Source of the DNA: a virus
Length of the DNA stretch: 26,368 nt
Reading direction: 5' to 3' (one strand)
Virus record (IMG/VR): IMGVR_UViG_3300029914_001571
Location: 1 to 26,368 of that record
Shown here: positions 1-5,475 of the stretch, one piece after another
How the letters are laid out: each line of letters begins with the position of its first letter
Position numbering within the stretch: the stretch's first letter is position 1
Notes under the pieces: model-generated
Database searches by the model: none
Told to the model about the DNA's origin: nothing
What the model saw: only the letters and a program-made list of their open reading frames with translations
Made by a program: the position numbers and the translations under genes

Positions 1-1236
1 ATGAAAAATCTAAAAGTATTTCCGTTTCAAAATAAAGTAAAAGCAAATTCAAAGAACGAAGCACCAGTTTATATAAGAATCATCGTCGGGACAACCAGAA
101 AGGAATTCAGCACTGGTTTTAAAGTTAATGTTGACCGTTGGAATGATACAGACGGTTTAAGCAAGTCCAAAATCCGATATACCGATAATGAGATTAAAAT
201 AAGAACTGAAATCAATGATAAGATTGCAAAGTTTACCAAGTATGCTGAATTAAAGGAAATGGAAGGTGAAGGTTATACTGCTGAAATGGTCTATAATCAT
301 TCCGACAATCCAAACCCACATAAGAACAAAACCCTGCTTCAGGCAATAGAACTTCATAAGGTGGATTATTACAATTACATCCTTAGAGGTGAAAAAGTTG
401 AAAAGAGTTATGAATTTTATGCTTCAATGAAAAATTATCTGGTTGCATACCTGAAGCAATCAAACCAAAATGATATTCTTCTTTCACTGGTGAATGATAA
501 CTTCCAAAAGCTGTTTCACAACTACCTGTTTACAAAGGTTTGTGCAAACAGTGCAAACAAGATGATTGTTTACCTACGTTGTATTATATCCTTTGCAAAG
601 CTAAACGGCTATTGTAAGCACGAATTGACAAAGTATGAACTGACATTCCAAAAGGTTAAGAAGATAGCTTTAAACCGTTCAGAATTGCAAAAGGTGGTGG
701 ATTATGAAGCACCAACACCAACACTTCAGGTTACAAAGGATATGTTCTTGTTTAATGTGGTTACAGGATATTCATTCATTGACTTCATACAATTGACTTA
801 TGATAACATTGTTGAACACGAAGATGGATATTACATCGAAACAGACAGGCAAAAGACAGGTGAAGAAGAATATGTTCCATTGACAGATGAAGCAATTGAA
901 CTTATAAATAAATACCGTTCACATCCTGAATGTATGGCTTCAGGAAAGATATTTCCTTTTAGAAGTGATACTGTTTACTTCCTGAACCTGCAAAAGATTA
1001 AAAAGGATATTGGACTTGAAAAACCACTTTCTTCAAAGATTGCCCGTAACACGTTTGTAACACTTGGAATGAATATGAGAATGAACATCAAGGTTCTTTC
1101 AGTTACAACAGGACATTCAAACATTAAGCAGACTGAAGAATATGGTTCAACTTATCTATCAAGTCAGTTTGAAGAAATGAAAAAGATGGACGGTGTTCTT
1201 AACCTGAAGAAGGAATCAAACTTAAAAGTGGCTTAA
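1..1236 (+). CDS. Tyrosine recombinase / phage integrase (Bacteroidetes type)
   Basis: Site-specific recombinase of 411 aa, expected to integrate and excise the element by strand exchange through a 3'-phosphotyrosine intermediate. The N-terminal arm-binding part spans about residues 1-100, the SAM-like core-binding domain about 110-215, and the catalytic domain about 235-395. Visible catalytic residues are Lys285 (QKT), Arg349 (in SSKIAR), His372 (TGHS) and Tyr381 (TEEYG). Two positions are unusual: the box I arginine is absent (TGYSF, Ser258 where TGLR is usual), and the first histidine of HxxR is Lys346. I recall that IntDOT of CTnDOT also has Ser in place of Arg I, so this need not be inactivating. 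The gene starts at base 1 of the window, so an upstream extension cannot be excluded. An intrinsic terminator follows about 50 bp after the stop. Confidence 0.95.
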   Translation: MKNLKVFPFQNKVKANSKNEAPVYIRIIVGTTRKEFSTGFKVNVDRWNDTDGLSKSKIRYTDNEIKIRTEINDKIAKFTKYAELKEMEGEGYTAEMVYNHSDNPNPHKNKTLLQAIELHKVDYYNYILRGEKVEKSYEFYASMKNYLVAYLKQSNQNDILLSLVNDNFQKLFHNYLFTKVCANSANKMIVYLRCIISFAKLNGYCKHELTKYELTFQKVKKIALNRSELQKVVDYEAPTPTLQVTKDMFLFNVVTGYSFIDFIQLTYDNIVEHEDGYYIETDRQKTGEEEYVPLTDEAIELINKYRSHPECMASGKIFPFRSDTVYFLNLQKIKKDIGLEKPLSSKIARNTFVTLGMNMRMNIKVLSVTTGHSNIKQTEEYGSTYLSSQFEEMKKMDGVLNLKKESNLKVA

Positions 1237-1283
1237 ATCGAAAAGATTTATTTGTAAAATTTGTATAAGTAAATCAATACTGA

Positions 1284-1320
1284 ATCCCTTGCTAATATTA
1301 AATAGCAGGGGATTTTTTTT
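1284..1320 (+). terminator. Intrinsic terminator of the integrase gene
   Basis: An 11-bp stem (left arm 1284-1294, right arm 1303-1313, one T-G wobble) with an 8-nt loop is followed by eight T residues. It lies 48 nt after the integrase stop codon and separates the gene from the next transcription unit. Confidence 0.88.
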
Positions 1321-1370
1321 GTAGTCCATTAAAATAGTTGTGTTCCACTGGTCAAAATTCTGTAACAAAA

Positions 1371-1387
1371 AACGGGTGTTTCCCGTT
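1371..1387. repeat. Short hairpin upstream of the excisionase-like gene
   Basis: A perfect 6-bp inverted repeat AACGGG / CCCGTT with a 5-nt spacer lies in the leader between the integrase terminator and the next gene. It could be an operator, a recombinase or excisionase site, or chance. There is no T tract, so it is not a terminator. Confidence 0.4.
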
Positions 1388-1411
1388 ATCCAACCGACTT
1401 TCAAATTTGAA

Positions 1412-1419
1412 CTATTTAA
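1412..1419 (+). promoter_or_regulatory. CTATTTAA motif (early-type), 11 nt before a start
   Basis: One of eight CTATTTAW sites in the window that lie just upstream of start codons. The 11-nt gap to the ATG at 1431 is the same as at two other sites (22135 and the reverse-strand site at 21972). Proposed promoter element; no experimental support is visible. Confidence 0.5.
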
Positions 1420-1430
1420 AAAATAAAAAG

Positions 1431-1703
1431 ATGAATGATGAAGAAATAAAAAAGTATTTGGACGGATTGTTGACCGAATTCAAAACTGAACTAAAGCAAG
1501 TGAAGGAATTGATTGCAAAGGAAAAGAATGTTACTTCAGATGAATGTAATTGGTTTAACACTGAACAAGTGTTGCAATGTTATCCTATCAGTAAGAACAC
1601 ATTGATAAAGGAACGCAAAGCAGGGAACATAATTGCAAAAAGACTTTCAAATGGAGTTTATATGTATCCAAAGTCTCAATTCGTTTATAGAGAGAAAAAA
1701 TAA
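1431..1703 (+). CDS. Helix-turn-helix DNA-binding protein, excisionase-like
   Basis: A 90-aa protein with two parts: a charged helical N-terminus (about 1-38) and a C-terminal winged-helix segment of the excisionase/MerR-like HTH_17 type (about 41-86). The latter shows the order W-F-N-T-E-x-V, then P-I-S-K-N-T-L, then a wing with N-G-V-Y-x-Y-P. Such proteins next to a tyrosine integrase in Bacteroidetes elements usually act as excisionases or direct recombination; that role is inferred here from family and position. The ATG at 1431 is preferred over a longer reading from 1338 because the extra 31 residues run through a hairpin and the CTATTTAA motif and look non-coding. It might instead be a transcriptional regulator. 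Confidence 0.75.
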   Translation: MNDEEIKKYLDGLLTEFKTELKQVKELIAKEKNVTSDECNWFNTEQVLQCYPISKNTLIKERKAGNIIAKRLSNGVYMYPKSQFVYREKK

Positions 1704-1712
1704 ATTTTCAAC

Positions 1713-1720
1713 CTATTTAT
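1713..1720 (+). promoter_or_regulatory. CTATTTAT motif (early-type), 24 nt before a start
   Basis: A member of the CTATTTAW set, downstream of the stop of the HTH gene and 24 nt before the ATG at 1745. The base context (TTTTCAAC before the motif) resembles the pyrimidine-rich leader at 2764, 22125 and 24708. Confidence 0.4.
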
Positions 1721-1744
1721 TGATGAACAAAAAAATAAAAGCTA

Positions 1745-2098
1745 ATGAAAAGAACAATACAAATCAAAGACCCTTCAGGAAAAGTATATACAAAAACAGT
1801 GGAGGTAACACCAAATCCATTTAAAACACTTCCTTCAGAAAAACCAATCATAGATTCAGTAAAATGTTTTCTTGAAAAAGAAATTAAGTCAGGAAGGAAG
1901 TTAATTCACTTTACAGAAATAGAATATGAATTTGAAAATGAAAAACGTGTATGCAATCCAATTTTTCAGAATAAAATTCCAAGTGACCAATTAATTTGGA
2001 AGTATATGAATCATACTTATAAATATGATTTTGGTTTTCTCTATGATGAAACAATGGACAAAAAAAGAAAAGTGTTTGTGTTAGATAATATAAAATAA
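1745..2098 (+). CDS. Hypothetical protein, early region
   Basis: A 117-aa soluble protein that I do not recognise. The N-terminus (residues 1-22) alternates charged and hydrophobic residues and is probably a beta hairpin. The remainder is rich in charged and aromatic residues, including Y-E-F-E, W-K-Y-M and Y-K-Y-D-F-G-F-L-Y. It has no signal peptide or membrane span. It sits between the excisionase-like gene and the first sigma gene, with its own CTATTTAT motif upstream and a strong terminator 24 nt after the stop, so it may be a single-gene unit. No function is proposed. Confidence 0.7.
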   Translation: MKRTIQIKDPSGKVYTKTVEVTPNPFKTLPSEKPIIDSVKCFLEKEIKSGRKLIHFTEIEYEFENEKRVCNPIFQNKIPSDQLIWKYMNHTYKYDFGFLYDETMDKKRKVFVLDNIK

Positions 2099-2121
2099 TA
2101 TGCCGTGTAATATTGTGAGTG

Positions 2122-2150
2122 CCGTTCCCGAAAGGGAGCGGTTTTTTTTT
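2122..2150 (+). terminator. Intrinsic terminator with GAAA tetraloop
   Basis: An 8-bp stem (2122-2129 with 2134-2141, one T-G pair) closes a GAAA loop and is followed by nine T residues. It lies directly upstream of the sigma gene, showing that the sigma gene needs its own promoter. It also excludes the upstream GTG at 2119 as a start. Confidence 0.92.
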
Positions 2151-2154
2151 GCCC

Positions 2155-2168
2155 CTATTTATATATAT
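2155..2168 (+). promoter_or_regulatory. Composite CTATTTAT / ATATATAT element before sigma gene 1
   Basis: CTATTTAT (2155-2162) runs directly into ATATATAT (2161-2168), so both recurring motifs overlap at one site. It lies between a terminator and the ATG at 2173. It is the only site seen where the two motif classes merge, which would suit a regulator transcribed in both stages. Confidence 0.55.
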
Positions 2169-2172
2169 CAAT

Positions 2173-2760
2173 ATGGAAGTGGTAAAGAAATATCAAAAGT
2201 TAGAACGGGTGAACCAAGAATTGATTCATTTGGCGCAATTAGGGGACGTTACAGCCCTTAATAAGCTATTGGTTAACAACAAGCCTGTAATAAGAAATTT
2301 CTTGTCTGGTAAGCTATTTAATGACAAATCTGATTTGGATGATTTGGTTCAGGAATCAATGATAAAACTTGCCACTGGTTTACACGGTTACGACCATACA
2401 CGACCATTTATAAGATACGTGTTCCAATTAAGCAACCAAGTCTTTATTGACTATCTCAGAGATATTAGAGCAAGTCAACCAATCGAAGGTGAACCAGACA
2501 GTGAAAGTTTATTATCAAGTTGTTTAGATGATGATTTCATTCAGGAAGAATTTATTTATAACCTGAAGGAAAAAGTTAAGGTTGCTATATCTGAATTCAA
2601 GAATGATGAAATGAAGAAGGTTATGATGATGAACATTTTTGAACAATTGACCTATACAGAAATTGTTGAACAAACTGGTTTATCAATGTCATATGTAAAG
2701 GCTAATTTAAGCAGGGGAAAAAAGATTTTGAAAAATAATTTGGCTTTAACTGGAAAATAA
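2173..2760 (+). CDS. Sigma-70 family RNA polymerase sigma factor (ECF-like)
   Basis: A 195-aa protein with the two-domain layout of a short sigma factor. Region 2 spans about residues 19-98 (L-D-D-L-V-Q-E-S-M-I-K-L helix, then F-I-D-Y-L-R-D-I-R). After a linker, region 4 spans about 135-190 with a clear helix-turn-helix (L-T-Y-T-E-I-V-E-Q-T-G-L-S-M-S-Y-V-K). It should bind host core polymerase and redirect it to phage or element promoters. The ATG at 2173 is chosen because the GTG at 2119 lies before the terminator hairpin. It is a good candidate to read one of the two motif classes in this window; that link is inferred. A host-derived ECF role cannot be excluded. Confidence 0.88.
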   Translation: MEVVKKYQKLERVNQELIHLAQLGDVTALNKLLVNNKPVIRNFLSGKLFNDKSDLDDLVQESMIKLATGLHGYDHTRPFIRYVFQLSNQVFIDYLRDIRASQPIEGEPDSESLLSSCLDDDFIQEEFIYNLKEKVKVAISEFKNDEMKKVMMMNIFEQLTYTEIVEQTGLSMSYVKANLSRGKKILKNNLALTGK

Positions 2761-2771
2761 ATTTTTCCCGA

Positions 2772-2779
2772 CTATTTAT
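2772..2779 (+). promoter_or_regulatory. CTATTTAT motif (early-type), 15 nt before a start
   Basis: Lies in a pyrimidine-rich context (TTTTTCCCGA before it), 15 nt upstream of the ATG at 2795. Its flank is very similar to the site at 24721, which also has a 15-nt gap. Confidence 0.55.
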
Positions 2780-2794
2780 TTTAAAACAACAATT

Positions 2795-2914
2795 ATGACT
2801 CCTAATTACATAAACGCAAATAGCCCCAAAACGGTAAGGGAATTCTTACAAGCAACTGAACCTAATCTTTTGCAAAAGTTAAAATCAGTATTGAAGAAAT
2901 TATTAAAAAAATGA
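2795..2914 (+). CDS. Small ORF (39 aa), translationally coupled to the next gene
   Basis: A 39-aa ORF beginning MTPNYINANS, with a lysine- and leucine-rich C-terminal amphipathic helix. Its stop overlaps the next gene's start as ATGA (2911-2914), the classic arrangement for translational coupling, and the CTATTTAT element is placed for this start rather than for the downstream gene. These two facts support real translation. The function is unknown; it may be a regulatory leader peptide or a small early protein. Confidence 0.6.
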   Translation: MTPNYINANSPKTVREFLQATEPNLLQKLKSVLKKLLKK

Positions 2915-3315
2915 GAACTGAAGAACCAATGAAGAAGATAAATGAATCTGTTGTAAAACTATTTGAAGATTGGTTGATGTTCGCTATTAGCCAAGTGGAA
3001 AAAGAACTAAAGGTTAATGAATCGGATTCACTTCAGTTGCATATTGCACTTGGATATGTAAAGACCTATATCAATAATCAAATCTTCAGGGATACGTTCC
3101 AGACAGATAAAAGGATTGCATTCATTGCAGATAAGAGTAAAGCAGTTATTGACGGGGTGGAATTTAAGAATGAAACTTTGCAGATTAAATTAAGGGGTGC
3201 AATTAAATGTGGTCTTCTTCTTTGTCTGGAACATTCTAAAGCTGAAGAATATTTTGAAACTGCATCAAACATAAAGAAGCTAATGATAGGTATGGAATTG
3301 ATAAAAGAAGAATGA
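2911..3315 (+). CDS. Hypothetical helical early protein
   Basis: A 134-aa protein predicted by eye to be almost wholly alpha-helical, with no membrane span. Charged and amphipathic segments such as L-F-E-D-W-L-M-F-A-I and H-I-A-L-G-Y-V-K suggest a compact helical fold. An internal Met at residue 7 is an alternative start, but the ATGA overlap with the 39-aa ORF favours 2911. It sits in an apparent three-gene early operon (2795-3460) that ends in a strong terminator. I do not recognise the family. Confidence 0.72.
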   Translation: MRTEEPMKKINESVVKLFEDWLMFAISQVEKELKVNESDSLQLHIALGYVKTYINNQIFRDTFQTDKRIAFIADKSKAVIDGVEFKNETLQIKLRGAIKCGLLLCLEHSKAEEYFETASNIKKLMIGMELIKEE

Positions 3316-3316
3316 A

Positions 3317-3460
3317 ATGAAAATAAAAGAAGATGATACAGATTTTAGAAAAATTATGTCAGTATATGATATAAATACAATTCCTAAACGTTACATACTT
3401 GAAGTATTTAAAAGTATCGAAGAATATAAAGCGTACTTAATAAAAGAAAGAATAGGATAA
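3317..3460 (+). CDS. Small ORF (47 aa) closing the early operon
   Basis: A 47-aa ORF starting one base after the stop of the preceding gene and ending 27 nt before a strong terminator. The peptide is charged and helical (starts MKIKEDDTDF, ends KERIG), and its codon use matches the neighbours. The tight spacing supports it as the last gene of the operon. Function unknown. Confidence 0.58.
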   Translation: MKIKEDDTDFRKIMSVYDINTIPKRYILEVFKSIEEYKAYLIKERIG

Positions 3461-3487
3461 AATTTGACCTTGTGTTTGTTTGTATTT

Positions 3488-3521
3488 ATCCCCTTGCAAT
3501 ATCGTAAGGGGATTTTTTTTT
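3488..3521 (+). terminator. Intrinsic terminator between early and structural blocks
   Basis: An 8-bp stem (3488-3495 with 3506-3513), extendable by two pairs, is followed by nine T residues. It marks the boundary between the early block and the virion genes, and it rules out the long TTG reading from 3480 for the next gene. Confidence 0.9.
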
Positions 3522-3528
3522 GCTACTC

Positions 3529-3536
3529 ATATATAT
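3529..3536 (+). promoter_or_regulatory. ATATATAT motif (late-type), first virion gene
   Basis: Lies directly after the terminator at 3488-3521 and 18 nt before the ATG at 3555. The same 18-nt gap occurs at 7595 and 10719. It should start transcription of the structural block if the motif is a promoter. Confidence 0.6.
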
Positions 3537-3554
3537 GTTATAAGCAAAAGAAAA

Positions 3555-4181
3555 ATGCAGCAAGTAAACTATATAAACCTTATTGACCTGTTTCAATACT
3601 TCACCAATAACCACCTTCAGTTACAAAGATACGGGAACGGGACACGACCAGAATTAGAAAGAATGATTGCAACCAGTCCAAGTTTTCCTTTAATGTGGTC
3701 TTATCTGGTTGACATTACTTATCCATACGACAATGTAAAGGTGTTCAATTTCACTATTATGGTTATGGAAATTATGGATAATTCACAGGTAAATGAAGCT
3801 GACATCTGGAATGATTCAGTTATGATATTGGAAGACTTTATAAAGTTCCTTCAATGGAATAGTTCAACTTATTACCGTGTTGAATTTGGTGGTCAATTAC
3901 AAATATCGCCTTTCACTGAACGTTTTACTGAATATTGTGCGGGTGCATCTTTACAAATAAAGATTGAAGTTGACTTTGACGGAATGAATAATTGTGGAAT
4001 TGCAGGTATTGAATTTCCGTTCACACTTCCAACAATCAATTACACCAGTGATGAACCGACTGAAGATAATTTACCATTGGAAGGAAATTATATTTCTGGT
4101 GGAAATGATATTGTATTTGATGAAGAACAATTAAGTGGAATATTCAATTATCTGTCAGCAGGATTTGACATCGTAGAATAA
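3555..4181 (+). CDS. Bacteroidetes-phage structural protein, neck or tail-terminator candidate
   Basis: A 208-aa soluble protein. The central part (about residues 35-110) contains a proline/tryptophan segment (S-F-P-L-M-W-S-Y), followed by a region around E-I-M-D-N-S and a helix I-W-N-D-S-V-M-I-L-E-D-F. It is followed by P-F-T-E-R-F, a segment with C-A-G-A-S, and an acidic C-terminal tail. I recall this pattern from conserved proteins upstream of tail genes in Bacteroidetes phages, where a head-tail joining or tail-terminator role is likely; this is a family-level impression. It is the first gene of the tail block and is followed within 9 nt by the chaperone-like gene. The ATG at 3555 fits the motif spacing. 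Confidence 0.65.
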   Translation: MQQVNYINLIDLFQYFTNNHLQLQRYGNGTRPELERMIATSPSFPLMWSYLVDITYPYDNVKVFNFTIMVMEIMDNSQVNEADIWNDSVMILEDFIKFLQWNSSTYYRVEFGGQLQISPFTERFTEYCAGASLQIKIEVDFDGMNNCGIAGIEFPFTLPTINYTSDEPTEDNLPLEGNYISGGNDIVFDEEQLSGIFNYLSAGFDIVE

Positions 4182-4190
4182 AATTAAATT

Positions 4191-4823
4191 ATGAATATGA
4201 AAACAATAACAGGATGGAAGGATATATCAACCAAACAATACATTCAGCTTTACAACTTAAAAGAAGATGATGATTTTGAAATGATTTTAAAACAAATCGG
4301 TATCATCTATGAAATGTCACAAGATGAAGTTGAAAATATTCCTTTGTCAGAATTCAACCAGATAAAAAATGATATTGCTTTTATGGCATATCAACCTGAA
4401 CAATATAATCTGAAGAAGGAAATTGTTGTTGAAGGTAAAAAATATCTTCTTCAGGATTTGGATAAACTTACATTAGGTGAATGGGCGGACTTGGAATCAT
4501 ATAATGGTGATTGCATCAATAACCTTCATTCAATTATGGCTGTGTTATACAGAAAGGAAGGTATAACAAAATATATTCCATCTGAAGTGGATGATGCAGC
4601 GCAATTATTTTTGGACAAAGTTGATATTGAAACCACATTGGCAGCTTTTTTTTTGTTTTATCTTTTCGGACTGAACTTTATTCAGTCAGATATAAAGGAT
4701 TGTTCTATGTTCCAGAAGGTGGAAATGGAGATGAAGAAGAAGGAAGTGAAGAAGCTAATAACGAAAGGAAAACAATTGCTGAACAAAGACAGGAAGACCA
4801 AGAAAAAGCTGCACAAAGTTTAG
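4191..4823 (+). CDS. Tail assembly chaperone-like protein (zero-frame product)
   Basis: A 210-aa ORF lying between a neck-like gene and an HK97-gp10-like gene, the usual place of phage tail assembly chaperones (lambda G/GT-type). The N-terminus (W-K-D-I-S-T-K-Q-Y-I-Q-L) and the central segment K-L-T-L-G-E-W-A-D-L-E fit the acidic, helical chaperones I associate with Bacteroidetes phages. After a run of nine T residues at 4646-4654 the -1 frame stays open to 4981. Near the end of this ORF (from about 4710) the -1 frame has the typical GNN/A-T-ending codons of the genome, while the zero frame becomes rich in codons ending in G. The true C-terminus may therefore lie in the other frame, by programmed frameshift, mutation or sequencing error. 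Confidence 0.7.
   Translation: MNMKTITGWKDISTKQYIQLYNLKEDDDFEMILKQIGIIYEMSQDEVENIPLSEFNQIKNDIAFMAYQPEQYNLKKEIVVEGKKYLLQDLDKLTLGEWADLESYNGDCINNLHSIMAVLYRKEGITKYIPSEVDDAAQLFLDKVDIETTLAAFFLFYLFGLNFIQSDIKDCSMFQKVEMEMKKKEVKKLITKGKQLLNKDRKTKKKLHKV
4646..4654 (+). other. T9 slippery tract, candidate -1 frameshift site
   Basis: Nine consecutive T residues, read in the zero frame as GCT TTT TTT TTG, contain the heptamer T TTT TTT at 4646-4652. Slippage of -1 here joins residues 1-154 of the chaperone-like ORF to 109 further codons. A second, lambda- or dnaX-like candidate is G AAA AAG at 4802-4808, four codons before the zero-frame stop. An extra T in the true sequence would have the same effect. Confidence 0.5.
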
Positions 4824-4981
4824 TCTGGTTGAACATCATTGATACCTTATCACAAGGTGATGTTTTAAAACAAAACGCTGTAACTGAATTGCCCCTTATC
4901 CAGTGCTTTAATAAGCTTGTGTTGGATAAATCTTTACCGAATAGTTACAACAATCAATTGCTATCAAAACAATTTTCATAA
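4652..4981 (+). CDS. -1 frame extension of the tail chaperone (GT-like) or separate gene
   Basis: An open -1 frame overlaps the end of the chaperone-like gene and continues about 160 nt past it. Its sequence has an acidic stretch (G-D-E-E-E-G-S-E-E) followed by a well-formed segment, W-L-N-I-I-D-T-L-S-Q-G-D-V-L, and P-L-I-Q-C-F-N-K-L. The codon pattern from about 4710 looks clearly coding. If joined by -1 slippage at the T9 tract the fusion would be 263 aa, parallel to lambda gpGT, which bridges tube subunits and tape measure. Without a shift the only early start is TTG at 4700. The stop is 15 nt before the next gene. Confidence 0.6.
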   Translation, partial: FVLSFRTELYSVRYKGLFYVPEGGNGDEEEGSEEANNERKTIAEQRQEDQEKAAQSLVWLNIIDTLSQGDVLKQNAVTELPLIQCFNKLVLDKSLPNSYNNQLLSKQFS

Positions 4982-4985
4982 GGAC

Positions 4986-4993
4986 ATATATAT
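4986..4993 (+). promoter_or_regulatory. ATATATAT motif (late-type), 3 nt before a start
   Basis: The motif ends three bases before the ATG at 4997. If it is a -10-like element, the transcript would start at or inside the start codon, so either this mRNA is leaderless or the motif has a different role here. Confidence 0.45.
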
Positions 4994-4996
4994 GAT

Positions 4997-5455
4997 ATGG
5001 ACTTAAAGAAATTAGATGAAGTAATAAATAAGTTTGGTGAAGCTTTTATCAATAAGATGAAAGATGAATTGGACGCAAATGGAAGTATTGCAACAGGTAC
5101 ATTAAAAGAATCATTGAACTATCAATTTGAAACAGATGTTGACCAGATAGTAATGAGATTTTTATCTGAAGATTATGGTCAATGGGTCGAGCAAGGTCGC
5201 AAATCTGGAACGTTCCCTAATGGTTATAATATACAAGCGTGGTGCGCAGTGAAAGGACTTCCTGAACGTGCTGCATTTCCGATAGCAAAGAACATATTTA
5301 AGTTTGGCATTCAACCTAAACCCTTTTTATTTCAGGACTTTGATTCTGTTAAGCAGGATTTTATTATTGCTCTAATGGCTGTTTATGGAAGTCTTGTGAA
5401 GATTGAAGTAAATGATATGATGAAAGAAATGTTACCAAGCAAAATTGAGATTTAA
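4997..5455 (+). CDS. HK97 gp10-like tail component / tail completion protein
   Basis: A 152-aa protein resembling the HK97-gp10/minor tail family, which helps join or terminate the tail tube. Typical signatures are the helical N-terminus (about 1-40) ending T-G-T-L-K-E-S-L, then Y-G-Q-W-V-E-Q-G-R-K-S-G (60-71), and the later A-K-N-I-F-K-F-G-I-Q-P-K-P-F-L motif (97-111). That order (Y..WV..G, then I...GI.P.PFL) is the family pattern. It lies just after the tail chaperone-like gene in a compact operon. The ATG at 4997 is used; another ATG at 4992 is in a different frame. Confidence 0.75.
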   Translation: MDLKKLDEVINKFGEAFINKMKDELDANGSIATGTLKESLNYQFETDVDQIVMRFLSEDYGQWVEQGRKSGTFPNGYNIQAWCAVKGLPERAAFPIAKNIFKFGIQPKPFLFQDFDSVKQDFIIALMAVYGSLVKIEVNDMMKEMLPSKIEI

Positions 5456-5456
5456 A

Positions 5457-5472
5457 ATATAGATAAGAAAGA
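5457..5472 (+). promoter_or_regulatory. Degenerate late-type motif (AATATAGATAAGAAAG)
   Basis: A weak variant of the ATATATATAAGAAAG extended motif seen in full at 16666, 18972 and 21213. It lies four bases before the ATG at 5476. It is listed because the shared AAGAAA tail is recognisable, but it lacks a full ATATATAT core. Confidence 0.3.
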
Positions 5473-5475
5473 AAA

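Noticed and set aside
1338-1430. Longer N-terminal reading of the excisionase-like gene
   Set aside because: The additional residues cross a hairpin and the CTATTTAA motif; the ATG at 1431 has the motif gap found at other genes.
2119-2172. GTG start giving 18 more residues to the first sigma factor
   Set aside because: This part is the terminator hairpin and T tract, not coding sequence.
3480-3554. TTG start giving 25 more residues to the first structural gene
   Set aside because: It runs through the terminator stem and T tract; ATG 3555 fits.
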